Assembly (NCBI GenBank): GCA_029780675.1
Contig: JAKOYE010000254.1
Coordinates: 1 to 41,586, forward strand
Source of the DNA: Actinomycetes bacterium
GTDB taxonomy: Bacteria; Actinomycetota; Actinomycetes; Mycobacteriales; Mycobacteriaceae
Direction: 5' to 3'
DNA: 41,586 nucleotides
Both the position numbers and the translations under genes were made by a program. Below the pieces are notes generated by a model. The model made no database searches and was not told the DNA's origin. It saw nothing but the letters and a program-made list of their open reading frames with translations. Of the stretch, positions 7,554-16,431 are shown piece after piece. How positions within the stretch are numbered: the first letter of the stretch is position 1; every line of letters starts with the position of its first letter.

Positions 7554-9296
7554 TCAGTTGAGCGGGGCGACCCGGAACCATGGTGTGCAACCGAAGGTTT
7601 GGAACGTCGTCATGGTGGGGGAGACGGACGCGAAGGTCGGCGACCCGCTGTGCTCGAACATCCCGTGGTCCACCAACCGGCCCAACGCGTCGTAGCCGGT
7701 CCAGGAGCAGCGCCCCATCGGCCCCACGGCGCCGACGTAGTCGCCGTAACGCACCATCTGCGGGACCGACCACGTGCCGTCGGCGGTCAACGGCGGCCCG
7801 CCGCCCCAGGGCGCGCCGGCGGCGGCGCGGGCCGCCTGGACGCAGGCATACCAGGTGAATGCCCTGGTACAGGTGTTCCACCCGGCCGAGGTGATCAGCG
7901 CTGCGTCCGGTCCGGTCCGGACGCCGACCGCGGCGCTGGGGAGCTGGACGGGTGCCGGTACTCGCCGGGTGCCGGTGTCGTCGACGGTGACTCCGCCGGC
8001 GCTGTCGGTCGGGGTGAGCCACGGCGCGGACACCGGTGTGGACCCCCGAGTGGGCTCCGGGGTGGCGGTGATGGTCTCGGTGACGGTGGTGGTGTGTGGC
8101 GGTGCCGACGCGGTCGTGGTGGATGCCGGTGTCGTCGTTGTCACCGGGGCAGGCGGCGGGGAACTGACCGTCTGAGTGATCGTGCTCGGGGCCGCAGACT
8201 GCTGGGCCGGGGCTGCTGAGTCGATGTTGCTCAGCACGACGGCGCCGACAATGAGAACCAGTGCCGTCGCCGCGGCGACGAGACGGACCGGATTGCCCGG
8301 CGCGCGGACACCCGCCGCCGGCGCGTCCGGCATCACTGCCCGTTGCGTCGGCGCCGAACTGGCGCCTGCCACTGCCGAATTGGCTGGCGCCGCTGCCGAA
8401 TTGGCTGGCGCCACCGCCGGATTGGCTGGCGCCGCCGCCGACTTGGCTGACGCCCCTGCAGATGCTGCTGCGGCCAGAGCATCGACGAACTCCTGACAGC
8501 TCGAGAACCGCTGCTCCGGATCCTTCGCCATCGCCCTGCACATCGGGGCGTCGAGTGCGGCGAGTTCCGGGCGCAGCCGACTCAGGGACGGCGGTTCCGC
8601 CGTGAGGTGGCGGCTTATCGTCACCGCCGGATGGGCGTCCTGATAGGGCGGCGTGCCGGTCAGCAGATGAAAAGCCGTTGCGGCAAGGGAGTACTGGTCG
8701 GCCCGGCCGTCGACCAGGCCACCGCTCAACTGCTCGGGGGCGACGTAGTCGACCGTCCCCAGGGCGACGTTGGTCGCGGTCAGCCCGCTGGTCTCGGTGA
8801 GGGACCGGGCGATCCCGAAGTCCGCCAGCATGATTCGGCGCTGACCGCTCGTATCGTCGGTCAGCAGAATGTTCGCCGGTTTGACGTCGCGGTGCAGAAG
8901 GCCACGCAGGTGCGCGTGGTCGAGTGCCGAGGCGACCGCGGCCAGCACCTCCAGCGCCGCCACGGCCGGCATCCCCGCGGGATACCGGCCGCGCATCAAC
9001 CCGGCGGCGTCCGGTCCGTCGACGTAGTCGAACGATATCCAGAGCTGCCCCTGATACTCCCCGCAGTCGTGGACCCCCACGACATGGGGATGGAACAGGG
9101 CGGCCGCCAGGCGTGCCTCGCGACCGAACCGTTCCCGGAACTCGTCGTCGGCACAGGTGGCCGACGACAGGATCTTCACCGCGTCGCGACGCGGCAGCCT
9201 CGGGTGTTCGGCCAAGTAGACCTCACCCATTCCCCCCGACCCCAGCAGGCGGATGATCCGGTAGCCCGCGAAGGTCGCGCCCATATCCAGCGCCAT
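7554..9296 (-). CDS. Membrane Ser/Thr protein kinase (Pkn family) with extracellular sensor domain
   Basis: A 580-residue Hanks-type receptor kinase. The kinase domain (about residues 12-272) has the glycine loop GSGGMGEVY (19-27), Lys41 in [14 protein letters not shown] with catalytic D137, DFG at 159-161 and the APE segment at 186-188. A linker with a heptad repeat (281-308) leads to one membrane segment (about 338-356). An extracellular Thr/Pro-rich stalk follows, then a C-terminal domain with four Cys (476, 485, 530, 570) that could sense an outside ligand. It resembles PknF/PknI/PknJ-type mycobacterial kinases, but I cannot assign an ortholog. A -10 TAGCGT seven bases before the ATG indicates a leaderless mRNA. 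The neighbours on the same strand (permease, aquaporin) are possible phosphorylation targets. Confidence 0.93.
   Translation of the reverse strand: MALDMGATFAGYRIIRLLGSGGMGEVYLAEHPRLPRRDAVKILSSATCADDEFRERFGREARLAAALFHPHVVGVHDCGEYQGQLWISFDYVDGPDAAGLMRGRYPAGMPAVAALEVLAAVASALDHAHLRGLLHRDVKPANILLTDDTSGQRRIMLADFGIARSLTETSGLTATNVALGTVDYVAPEQLSGGLVDGRADQYSLAATAFHLLTGTPPYQDAHPAVTISRHLTAEPPSLSRLRPELAALDAPMCRAMAKDPEQRFSSCQEFVDALAAAASAGASAKSAAAPANPAVAPANSAAAPANSAVAGASSAPTQRAVMPDAPAAGVRAPGNPVRLVAAATALVLIVGAVVLSNIDSAAPAQQSAAPSTITQTVSSPPPAPVTTTTPASTTTASAPPHTTTVTETITATPEPTRGSTPVSAPWLTPTDSAGGVTVDDTGTRRVPAPVQLPSAAVGVRTGPDAALITSAGWNTCTRAFTWYACVQAARAAAGAPWGGGPPLTADGTWSVPQMVRYGDYVGAVGPMGRCSWTGYDALGRLVDHGMFEHSGSPTFASVSPTMTTFQTFGCTPWFRVAPLN
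8374..8457 (-). repeat. Four 21-bp tandem repeats inside the kinase gene
   Basis: Four head-to-tail 21-base copies (8374, 8395, 8416, 8437). The first two are nearly identical and the last is most diverged. They encode APANSAV-like heptads at residues 281-308, the juxtamembrane linker between kinase and membrane segment. Copy number can change without frameshift. Confidence 0.85.
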
Positions 9297-9303
9297 GCTC
9301 GGG

Positions 9304-9309
9304 ACGCTA
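9304..9309 (-). promoter_or_regulatory. -10 element of leaderless promoter, Ser/Thr kinase
   Basis: TAGCGT on the minus strand ends seven bases before the ATG at 9296. It matches TANNNT at the spacing that puts the transcription start at the start codon. Confidence 0.5.
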
Positions 9310-9356
9310 CTGCGGCCCTCTGACAGGAATCCTCCGGCGGATGTGCCGAGCGGGAC

Positions 9357-10196
9357 CTACCGCAGGGGCGTCGGCTCCACCACGCCCACCTCGGCGGGTT
9401 CGGCGATCGCGGCGGGCAGGAACTTCTCGATGCCGAAGACGAAGAGGGCGCCGCCGATCACGCCACCGATCAGCGGCGCGACGATCGGCACCCAGAAGTA
9501 CAGGTCGCTTCCGTTCGCCGAGTACCACGCATCCTGATACCCGGTCAGCCAGGACGCCAGCCGCGGCGCGAAGTCCCGCGCCGGGTTGATCGCGTAACCG
9601 GCGTTGGCACCCCAGCCCAGGCCGATCCCCACCACGAGCAGGCCGATGATCAGCGGGCCGATGTTCGACAGCGGCGGGTTGTTCACCGCACTGGTCAGCG
9701 CGAAGATCACCATGACCAGGATCGCCGTTCCGATGATCTGGTCGAAGAACGCGGTGAACATCGTCACCCCGAGGTCCGGCGATGTCGAGAAGATGCCCTG
9801 AGTGGCCTTGGTGTGGTCCGGGTCCACCCGGTTGATGGCGTCGGAGTAGGTGAACCGCACCAGCAGGGCGCCGACGAAGGCGCCCGCGACCTGAGCACCG
9901 ATATAGGGCAACACCTTTCGCAGCGGGAAGCCCTTGAACGTGGCCAGCGCCACCGTGACAGCCGGATTGAGGTGCGCTCCGGAGAGGCGTCCGGCGACGT
10001 AGACCGCCATCGCCACGCCCAGACCCCAGCCCCAGGCGATCGAGTTGTAGTCGCCGGTAGCGCCCGTCGTGGTCGGGAACCCCCCGGTGACCACCTGCGC
10101 CACCACTCCAACCCCGAACAGGATGAGGATCATCGTCCCCAGGAACTCAGCAGAGACCTCTCCGAGGAGTGGGGGACGTTTCGCCGATGTGGACAC
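9357..10196 (-). CDS. glpF: Aquaglyceroporin (MIP family, GlpF-like)
   Basis: A membrane channel of about 279 residues with six hydrophobic spans and the two half-helix motifs NPAVTV and NPARD. Asp after the second NPAR is the mark of glycerol-conducting members, as opposed to strict water channels. It should let glycerol and similar small polyols cross the membrane. The frame is open to a GTG at 10226, but the GTG at 10196 has GAAAGG about nine bases upstream and gives the usual short N-terminus, so I prefer it. It is divergent from an NrtR-type regulator, with a perfect inverted repeat in between; control by that regulator is likely but inferred. Confidence 0.9.
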   Translation of the reverse strand: MSTSAKRPPLLGEVSAEFLGTMILILFGVGVVAQVVTGGFPTTTGATGDYNSIAWGWGLGVAMAVYVAGRLSGAHLNPAVTVALATFKGFPLRKVLPYIGAQVAGAFVGALLVRFTYSDAINRVDPDHTKATQGIFSTSPDLGVTMFTAFFDQIIGTAILVMVIFALTSAVNNPPLSNIGPLIIGLLVVGIGLGWGANAGYAINPARDFAPRLASWLTGYQDAWYSANGSDLYFWVPIVAPLIGGVIGGALFVFGIEKFLPAAIAEPAEVGVVEPTPLR

Positions 10197-10403
10197 TGTT
10201 CGCCGCCTTTCGCTGCAGTGATGCACCGCAAACTAGCAACGACTTGGTGGGTGAGAGCCGGTTTCGCCGAAGCTCAACCGGCGCAGGGCGGTGCGGGAGG
10301 CGGGGATCGGGCCGGCTTCCGGAAGGGGTAGGTGAAGCCGGTGCCCTCGATAGGGTCATGCGACGCCGACATTGACCTCACTCATTCCGTTGGTCAACAA
10401 TCA

Positions 10404-10419
10404 ATCTCAGATTTGAGAT
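10404..10419. promoter_or_regulatory. Palindromic operator candidate between glpF and nrtR-like gene
   Basis: A perfect inverted repeat ATCTCA-GATT-TGAGAT lies in an AT-rich patch 27 bases before the ATG of the Nudix-type regulator. It is the only strong dyad in the 250-base divergent region. AT-rich palindromes of this kind are typical NrtR-family sites, so autoregulation is likely. Control of glpF is possible. Confidence 0.55.
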
Positions 10420-10446
10420 AAATAAGTGAAACCCCAGGGGTGTGAC

Positions 10447-11124
10447 ATGTCGACTCACGGTATCGGTGCACCCGGAGGGTACGCGCTGACCGATAACCCG
10501 TGCCCGTCGGTCGCCGTGGACACCGCGGTGCTGACCTACCGGCCCGCGGCCGGCCTTCTGGTTCTCCAGGTACGGCGCGAGCCCGGACCTGGTTGGGCGC
10601 TGCCGGGAACCTTTCTGCGTGAGCGGGAGACACTGGACCACGCCGTACGTCGGTCACTGCGGGAGAAAGCCGACGTCCACGGGGTCGTTCCCCGTCAGTT
10701 GCACGTGTTCGACCGGCCCGGACGCGACGACAGGGGCTGGGTGCTCTCTGTCGGGCACGTGGCCGTCGTGCCGGTCGAGATGCTCGCCGGCCGGTTTCCC
10801 GACACAACCCGGTTGATGCCGGCCGCTGCCCCGGGCCGGCTGGTGTTCGACCACCAGGACATCATCGGGCGGGCACTGGAGGACCTTCGGTCCCGTTACC
10901 GGGATCGGCCCGACCCCGACCGTCTGCTCGGTGAGGTGTTCACGCTGCGGCAACTGCGGCAGGTGCACGAGGCGGTGGCCGGTGCGCCGATCCCCGCCGA
11001 CAAGCTCGACACCTTCCGCAGGCGGATGCAGCAGAAGCTGATCCGGGTTCCGGACGGTCCGGTCCGGTCGGACGGTCGCGGCCGGCCCGCGCAGCTGTTC
11101 AGCCGCCACGAAGCGCCCGTGTGA
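10447..11124 (+). CDS. NrtR-type transcriptional regulator (degenerate Nudix domain plus winged helix)
   Basis: A 225-residue two-domain regulator. Residues about 18-130 form a Nudix fold (VDTAVLTYRPAAGLLVLQVRR, WALPGTFL) whose catalytic box is lost: the REUxEExG core reads RSLREKADVHG, so it probably senses rather than hydrolyses a ligand. Residues about 150-225 form the winged helix typical of NrtR (FTLRQLRQVHEAV, GRPAQLFSR). Known members respond to ADP-ribose or sugar derivatives and repress NAD or sugar genes. Here the divergent neighbour is a glycerol channel, so the effector is open. ATG 10447 is chosen over an upstream GTG (10426) because AGGGG lies seven bases before it. Confidence 0.88.
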   Translation: MSTHGIGAPGGYALTDNPCPSVAVDTAVLTYRPAAGLLVLQVRREPGPGWALPGTFLRERETLDHAVRRSLREKADVHGVVPRQLHVFDRPGRDDRGWVLSVGHVAVVPVEMLAGRFPDTTRLMPAAAPGRLVFDHQDIIGRALEDLRSRYRDRPDPDRLLGEVFTLRQLRQVHEAVAGAPIPADKLDTFRRRMQQKLIRVPDGPVRSDGRGRPAQLFSRHEAPV

Positions 11125-11159
11125 CGCCCGCACGGTGGGTCGAGTGCTAGAACCGTGCC

Positions 11160-11930
11160 ATGGCTGCAGCCAACGCGGGTCCCCGGCGTCGTCGCAGGAC
11201 CGCGCTGATCCTGGCGGTGCTGGCAGTCGCCGCGGTGGCCGGTGTGGTGATCTGGCAGGAACGTGCCGGCTCAGACCGGCTCGCCGGGCCGTCGCCCACC
11301 TGGCGGGCGGATTCGCCATCCGGCGCGCCGGGCGCCGCCGTCCAGGCCGCGGGCTCTGGCGGCCGCTTCGACGGCGTCCGCGCACAACTCGCCCTGCTGC
11401 CGGTCCGGGGTTGGGATCGCACCTCGGACTTTCAGCGGCAGCAGTTCGGGCCGGCCTGGAGTGACGACGTGAACGTGGAGTTCGGTCACAACGGCTGCAA
11501 CACCCGCGACGACATTCTTCGTCGTGATCTCACCAACCTGGCGGTGCGGCCGGGCACCTGCTTCGCCCAAAGCGGGACACTGGTCGATCCGTACACCGGT
11601 GCCACCATCGACTTCGTACGCGGCCCGAAGACCTCCGGCAGCATCGAGATCGACCACGTGGTGTCGCTGGCCGACGCCTGGTACAAGGGCGCCCGGGCGT
11701 GGGATCCGCAGCGCCGCCTCGACTTCGCCAACGATCCGCGAAATCTGCTCGCAGTCAGTCCGAAAGCCAACTTCGACAAGGCGTTTCGTGATGCGTCATC
11801 CTGGCTGCCGCCCAACGAGGGGTTCCGGTGCGACTTCGTCGCGCGTCAGATCGAGGTCAAGGCCGCATACGGTCTTTGGCTGTCGGCCAAGGAGAAACGG
11901 GCGCTCGACGACGTCCTGGCGCGCTGCTGA
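11160..11930 (+). CDS. Membrane-anchored or exported HNH-family nuclease (DUF1524/GmrSD-C-like)
   Basis: A 256-residue protein with an N-terminal basic stretch and one hydrophobic segment (about 14-32), so the rest faces outside the cell. The catalytic region (about 110-245) has an HNH/beta-beta-alpha-metal signature: EIDHVVSLADAW with D165-H166, NDPRNLLAVS with N195, and N204 in PKANFDKA. C113, C134 and C224 may stabilise it. Members cut DNA with a divalent metal. An exported version could digest environmental DNA for nutrients or act on neighbouring cells; neither use is shown. No toxin-delivery motif or immunity gene is obvious. TAGAAC six bases before the ATG is a near-match to a leaderless -10. 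Confidence 0.82.
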   Translation: MAAANAGPRRRRRTALILAVLAVAAVAGVVIWQERAGSDRLAGPSPTWRADSPSGAPGAAVQAAGSGGRFDGVRAQLALLPVRGWDRTSDFQRQQFGPAWSDDVNVEFGHNGCNTRDDILRRDLTNLAVRPGTCFAQSGTLVDPYTGATIDFVRGPKTSGSIEIDHVVSLADAWYKGARAWDPQRRLDFANDPRNLLAVSPKANFDKAFRDASSWLPPNEGFRCDFVARQIEVKAAYGLWLSAKEKRALDDVLARC

Positions 11931-11986
11931 TCACCTCGGACACCGTCGTCGGGCCGCAGTGTCACCGGGTTGTCAGACCCCCTGGC

Positions 11987-11992
11987 TAGGTT
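11987..11992 (+). promoter_or_regulatory. Candidate -10 element, DUF2510 gene
   Basis: TAGGTT fits TANNNT. It predicts a transcript starting near 12000 with a leader of about 40 bases before the ATG at 12041. No convincing -35 box is seen. Confidence 0.3.
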
Positions 11993-12040
11993 GCTCACCG
12001 TCCTCACGACGGGGGCAGTTCTACAACGATGGGGGTAGTC

Positions 12041-12742
12041 ATGACACAGCCAGCAGCGGGTTGGTATCCGGATCCGTCCGACCCGAGTCGCCAGCGTTAC
12101 TTCGACGGCACCGCGTGGACCGACAACTACGCGCCCTTCGGCCCGCCGGCGCCCGCCGCGCAGACGGCGCCGAAGCCGGGCATGTCCCGCGGACTGAAGG
12201 TCGGCCTCGCAGCGGGAGCGGTGCTCGTGGTCGGGGTTGGCCTTCTGAACAGCGGCGATGCGGAGAAGGCCACCGGGAGCACGTCCGGCCCGAGCACTCA
12301 GGCCGCACCGTCTCCTCGCTCGTCGCCCTCCGCCGGCTCCGATCTGCGGCCGGCGAAAGACCCGGATGTGCCCGCGCCCGCCGGTTCCGCGGTGCGCGAC
12401 GGCAAGTTCGAATTCCAGGTGCTGGGGGTCGAGCGCGGGGCGACGTCGATCGACGACGCCTTCGGCCCGGAGATCGCCAAGGGGGAGTTCTTCACCGTCA
12501 GGATCCGGGTCACCAACGTCGGCGACGATGCCCGCAGCTTCTCGGCGACCAACCAGAAGCTGATCATCAACGGCAACGAGTACGAGGCCACCAGTCTTCT
12601 GGACAACGGCTGGATGGAGGACATCAACCCCGGGCTCGGCATCGACACCCAGGTGACGTTCGACATCCCCAAGGGTGCGGTGCCCACCGCGATCGAGTTC
12701 CACGACTCGATGTTCTCCGGGGGAGCCACAGTCGCGCTCTGA
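12041..12742 (+). CDS. DUF2510-TM-DUF4352 membrane protein
   Basis: A 233-residue protein with three parts. The N-terminal DUF2510 motif (AGWYPDPSDPSRQRYFDGTAWTD with its conserved Trp, Tyr and Asp-Gly residues) is cytoplasmic. A single membrane segment lies near residues 50-67, followed by a Ser/Pro/Thr-rich linker. A C-terminal immunoglobulin-like DUF4352 domain (about 120-233) follows, a fold common in surface lipoproteins. The function of either domain is not established. GGGGG at 12031-12035 favours ATG 12041 over the ATG at 12029. It converges on aceA2, with a long hairpin between them. Confidence 0.85.
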   Translation: MTQPAAGWYPDPSDPSRQRYFDGTAWTDNYAPFGPPAPAAQTAPKPGMSRGLKVGLAAGAVLVVGVGLLNSGDAEKATGSTSGPSTQAAPSPRSSPSAGSDLRPAKDPDVPAPAGSAVRDGKFEFQVLGVERGATSIDDAFGPEIAKGEFFTVRIRVTNVGDDARSFSATNQKLIINGNEYEATSLLDNGWMEDINPGLGIDTQVTFDIPKGAVPTAIEFHDSMFSGGATVAL

Positions 12743-12770
12743 GGCCGGGTGCGGCGCAGCCGACCCGGAA

Positions 12771-12817
12771 CCCGCTGAGCCCATGCGGAACTGGAGGATC
12801 CGCATGGGCTCAGCGGG
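12771..12817. terminator. Long perfect hairpin between convergent genes
   Basis: Two 19-base arms (12771-12789 and 12799-12817) are exact reverse complements around a 9-base loop, midway between the DUF2510 gene and aceA2. There is no U-tract on either side. Position and strength suggest a bidirectional transcription terminator. Confidence 0.75.
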
Positions 12818-12843
12818 AACCCCGGTGGTGAACCGGTGGTGGC

Positions 12844-15135
12844 TCAGCCTTCCTTGCGGATCAGGCGCTGTAAGGCGGCCCGGTCAGGGGCGAGCAGTTC
12901 GGCGATCCGGTCGGCGTTGACGTCGGCGACGATGATCTCCCCGACATCCTTGTTGACGCCCTTGAAGATCCCGTGCGCCTTCATCTTGTCGGCCTGATAC
13001 ACGTTGTCCTCGGTGGGGGTCACGTAGTACACCGCGTCGGCCTTGAACCGGTGCACCAGCCACAGGTGCACCAGCGTCATGAGCCGCTTCTGCCGCATCT
13101 TGGCCGAGTAGGTGTTCTGGTCACGCACCGTGAGGATGCTGCGCCCGTGCCGGTCCTTGATCGGGTCGAACAGCACATCGGCCAGCTTCTCGCCGCCGGA
13201 GTCCCCGAAGATCGCCAGTTCCAGCACGTCCGAGCCGGCCCGCCGGGGGCGCAACTGCACGCGCAGGCGCTCGCCGAGATTGTAGTGCTCGCTCCACAGC
13301 GCCAGCCAGTCCTCCAGCAGTTTCTTGGGGACCTCGGTCTGCACCAGGTGCTGCACCTGGGTCGATCCCTTGCCCATGGCCTTCGTGGTGGCGGTGCGGC
13401 CGGAGGAGGCCGCCAGGGCCGCGTCGCTGCGCGGACCGCCTACCAGCGTCTGCGGTGTGCGGTAGGGGGACTCGATGAGCCGCATCTTGCGCTGCAACCG
13501 CGCCAGGGCCAGCATGCCGTCCTGACGCAACGCGGTGGCGAACTCCTCGGCCGCGACACCGTCGATCTGGTGACCTCCGTAGGTCATGAAGTTGAAGACG
13601 AAGCCCATCCTCCCGATCTCCTCGGGGAAGGCGCGCATCTCGTCGTCGGTCATACCGGTGGTGTCCCAGTTGAACGACGGCGAGAGGTTGTAGGCCAGCA
13701 TCTTGTCCGGGTACACGGCGTGGATCGCCTCGGCGAACTCGCGGGCGTCGGCCAGGTCGGCGGTCTTGGTCTCCATCCAGAGCACATCGGCGAACGGTGC
13801 CGCGGCAAGGGATTTGGCGATGGCGTAGGGGATGCCGCCGCGCACCTGGTAGTAGCCCTCGGAGGTCTTCGCGCGCTCGCAGTCCCAGGGTGCGTCGGCG
13901 CCGAGTTCCCGGGCTTTCTTCTGGGCGGCGTAGAGCGACGCGGTCTTGGCGAACTCCAGCCACTCGGCCGCCTTCATCGCCAGGGCTTCCCCTTCGGCCT
14001 CCTTGAACCGCAGCACCTCGGCGACGGCGTTGCCGTAGGTGTCCAGACCGGCTTCGTCCTGCCAGGCGTCGACGAACTTCGACTCCACGCGGTCGAACAG
14101 GGCGTCCAGCGACCCGGTGCGGTCCTTCTTCCACGCCGCGGCGGCCTCGTCGATCACCGCGGTGATGCCGCGCTTGGCCAGCCATGCGTCGGCGGTGGCG
14201 TACTCGTCCTCGGGCAGCGCGTAGAGCAGGTGCCCGTTGAGTTCGGTGACGCCCTGATCGTGGAAGCGCCGCATCATCGCCAGGAAACACGACTTGTACG
14301 GTGGGACTTCGGGATTGGTGACCCCGAGCAGGAACGGCTGATCGCGCTCGTCGGAACGTCCGTCGAGCAGATTGGCCGCCTCCGCGTCGGTGCGGGCCAC
14401 GATGATCCCGGGGACGTTCATGATGTCGAGTTGGAACCGCGCGGTGTTCAGTCGCTTGATCTGCTCGTCGGACGGCACCAGCACCTTGCCGCCCTGATGC
14501 CCACACTTCTTGGTCCCGGGCCGCTGATCCTCGATGTGGTAGCCCGTGACGCCGGCCTCGACGAACCGACGAATGAGGTTGCGCACGTGCGGATCTCCAC
14601 CGTGCCCGGTGTCGGCGTCGGCGATGATGAACGGCCGGTAATCGACGGCGGGTGTGGCGGCGCGCTGCTCTTCGGTCATCTGCAGGCGCAGGAACTGCTG
14701 GTTGCGGTCGGCGGTGAGCAGGGCCCGGACCAGCCCGGCGGCCTCGTCGGGAACCTGGCTCAGCGGATAGCTCGCGAGGTCCGGGCCGGGATCCTCGGTG
14801 GTGGATCCCTTGGCCGAGGTCGCCCAACCGCCCAGATAGATGCCCTCGATCCCGCAGCGCTTCATCGTGACCGCCTGGCCCGGCGTGTACGGGCCGAAGG
14901 TGGTGATCGACTTCTTCTCGGCGAACAACTCGCGGAGGCGCGCGTAGAAGGCGGTGGCGGCCTCGCGGGCCACCGTGTAGTCCACACCGATGGTGCCGCG
15001 CTGCTCAGCGACCTGCCGGGCGGTGTACAGGCGGATGATGCCCTCGAACCGCGGGCTGTCGAAGTACTGCTGGATGGCGGCGACCTGCGCGGAGAACCCC
15101 GCGTCGGTCGAAGCTTTCGGGTCGCTGTCGGTCAT
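12844..15135 (-). CDS. aceA2: Isocitrate lyase, long form (ICL2)
   Basis: A 763-residue isocitrate lyase, far longer than the roughly 430-residue ICL1. It splits isocitrate into glyoxylate and succinate for growth on fatty acids or acetate, and ICLs also act as methylisocitrate lyases. The catalytic loop TKKCGHQGG has C211. The metal and substrate region DADTGHGG lies at 173-180, and [11 protein letters not shown] at 200-210. The C-terminal third (about 600-763) is the extra ICL2 domain, reported in M. tuberculosis to mediate allosteric activation by acetyl-CoA. The gene is intact here, whereas in strain H37Rv it is split (Rv1915/Rv1916). ATG 15135 is preferred to the GTG at 15168 because GAGGAG lies about ten bases upstream. 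Confidence 0.96.
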   Translation of the reverse strand: MTDSDPKASTDAGFSAQVAAIQQYFDSPRFEGIIRLYTARQVAEQRGTIGVDYTVAREAATAFYARLRELFAEKKSITTFGPYTPGQAVTMKRCGIEGIYLGGWATSAKGSTTEDPGPDLASYPLSQVPDEAAGLVRALLTADRNQQFLRLQMTEEQRAATPAVDYRPFIIADADTGHGGDPHVRNLIRRFVEAGVTGYHIEDQRPGTKKCGHQGGKVLVPSDEQIKRLNTARFQLDIMNVPGIIVARTDAEAANLLDGRSDERDQPFLLGVTNPEVPPYKSCFLAMMRRFHDQGVTELNGHLLYALPEDEYATADAWLAKRGITAVIDEAAAAWKKDRTGSLDALFDRVESKFVDAWQDEAGLDTYGNAVAEVLRFKEAEGEALAMKAAEWLEFAKTASLYAAQKKARELGADAPWDCERAKTSEGYYQVRGGIPYAIAKSLAAAPFADVLWMETKTADLADAREFAEAIHAVYPDKMLAYNLSPSFNWDTTGMTDDEMRAFPEEIGRMGFVFNFMTYGGHQIDGVAAEEFATALRQDGMLALARLQRKMRLIESPYRTPQTLVGGPRSDAALAASSGRTATTKAMGKGSTQVQHLVQTEVPKKLLEDWLALWSEHYNLGERLRVQLRPRRAGSDVLELAIFGDSGGEKLADVLFDPIKDRHGRSILTVRDQNTYSAKMRQKRLMTLVHLWLVHRFKADAVYYVTPTEDNVYQADKMKAHGIFKGVNKDVGEIIVADVNADRIAELLAPDRAALQRLIRKEG

Positions 15136-15175
15136 ATCGTCACGCTCCTCGTCGAGCCTGGTGGACACCGATCCC

Positions 15176-15202
15176 GGCCGGCCGCCACCGCGGCGGCCGG
15201 CC
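15176..15202 (-). promoter_or_regulatory. GC-rich hairpin upstream of aceA2
   Basis: Arms 15176-15186 and 15192-15202 are exact 11-base reverse complements with a 5-base loop, 40 bases before the aceA2 start. It could end transcripts from the upstream gene or fold in the aceA2 leader. Confidence 0.45.
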
Positions 15203-15310
15203 AGAACCTTCTGCTAGTGCCATCTAAGCCTCTCGAGGCCGCACTACCCCGGGCGGGGTGGACGCCTCACGCCGATTCCCAGAACGCTCGGCAGCTCTGA
15301 GCTCGAGGGA

Positions 15311-16222
15311 TCAGGCGGGCACCACGACGAGCGGCGCCGTGCCGTCGGCCGGTGCGGTCTCGGGGGCCGGTGCGACAGCCGGGTCGACCGGTCCCGTCTC
15401 GGGGGCGACCGCCGGCGCCTCGGGTGCCGGCATGCCGGAGGCCGGGGGTTCGGTGTCCGGACCGGGCACCGGTGCGGTCTCGGGCTGCACGGTCACGTCG
15501 ACGACGACCGGGGCGGGGCCGGGGACGGCGTCGGCGGGGCCGGGCACCATCTCGGCGGGGCCGGGCACCGCTTCGGCCGGTCCGGGGAGATCCGTCGGAC
15601 CGGGCAGAGCATCACCGGGAGCCGCCAGCGGGTCGGCCGGCGCGGCCTCGGCGTTCATTTCCTGAGCCTCCACCGGAAGGTACATGTGTCGGGTGAACTG
15701 CGGCTGGAAGGCGCCGCCGCCACCGATCCGGACACCCGCTCCGCTTTCGCCGGACGAGACCGGGGTGCCGTCGGGCAGCGTGACCGCCGCGTGGGCACCG
15801 TTCCACCCGATCACCACCGAGTTCGGTGCGCTGCCGTAATGGAAGCCGCGGGCCAGCAGGGCCGATTCCATGTTGCCGGTGTGGAACCGGCTGCCGTAGG
15901 CCGGACGGCCAGATGCCACATTGGCGACCCAGGAGGCCAGTCCGGAGCAGTCGGTTCCGGCCGGGGAGTCGCCGCCCGGGATGTAGGGGGTCCCGGAAAC
16001 CTGACCGATCAAGGACATCAATGCTGCGAGTGCAAACATGAAAATGACCATAAGCACGGATATGTGAATTCGCCAAAGCTTGTGGTGCGCCTCACTATTC
16101 GGCAATTCGGCAAATTCGCTGGTGAGGAACTTGTTGTGGGGCAGTGAAATAGGTGTGCCGATACCGAAAAGAAACTCCGAAAAGCGTTCCTTTGCAGGGC
16201 TTTCCCATTCATTGGTGGCCAT
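15311..16222 (-). CDS. Membrane-anchored NlpC/P60-like protein with Pro-rich tail
   Basis: A 303-residue protein: a cytoplasmic N-terminus (1-50), a membrane helix (about 53-73), a catalytic-type domain (78-185) and a Pro/Ala-rich tail (190-303) with VPGPA(E/D) heptads. The domain has AGTDCSGLASWV with C92 and WNGAHAAVTLPDG with H144, the Cys-His arrangement of NlpC/P60 cell-wall peptidases. The pattern GTDCSGL, SRFHTGN, ARGF, GVRIGGGG, HMYLP closely recalls, from memory, peptidase-like domains in mycobacteriophage tape-measure proteins. Its 5' end and upstream region are AT-richer than their surroundings, a hint of transfer. It may trim peptidoglycan; no third catalytic residue is certain. 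Confidence 0.72.
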   Translation of the reverse strand: MATNEWESPAKERFSEFLFGIGTPISLPHNKFLTSEFAELPNSEAHHKLWRIHISVLMVIFMFALAALMSLIGQVSGTPYIPGGDSPAGTDCSGLASWVANVASGRPAYGSRFHTGNMESALLARGFHYGSAPNSVVIGWNGAHAAVTLPDGTPVSSGESGAGVRIGGGGAFQPQFTRHMYLPVEAQEMNAEAAPADPLAAPGDALPGPTDLPGPAEAVPGPAEMVPGPADAVPGPAPVVVDVTVQPETAPVPGPDTEPPASGMPAPEAPAVAPETGPVDPAVAPAPETAPADGTAPLVVVPA

Positions 16223-16249
16223 ACCGTTACGAAACGGGATGGCGCACAG

Positions 16250-16255
16250 AAAATA
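16250..16255 (-). promoter_or_regulatory. Candidate -10 element, NlpC/P60-like gene
   Basis: TATTTT on the minus strand lies 27 bases before the ATG at 16222 in an unusually AT-rich patch. It predicts a short leader. Confidence 0.35.
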
Positions 16256-16431
16256 TCTTCACCCGACGGGCGTCGATTGCCGTATCCGAGGTCCGAGTCG
16301 GACGGTCGGCCCACGCCGACTACTGTGATCCGACCCACATCGAAATGTGAATGTGAGGCAGGATAACCACATGTGTGAATGCCGTTGGTCCCCTTGCGGA
16401 GACCGCGATCACGACGGGGGCGGGTAGTCCG

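Noticed and set aside
12973..15300. 775-codon + strand frame opposite aceA2
   Set aside because: Mirror frame of a conserved enzyme gene; no recognisable motif.
16375..16431. Extended dtd start at 16375
   Set aside because: Dtd proteins start at MRVLVQRV; the extra codons are not conserved sequence.
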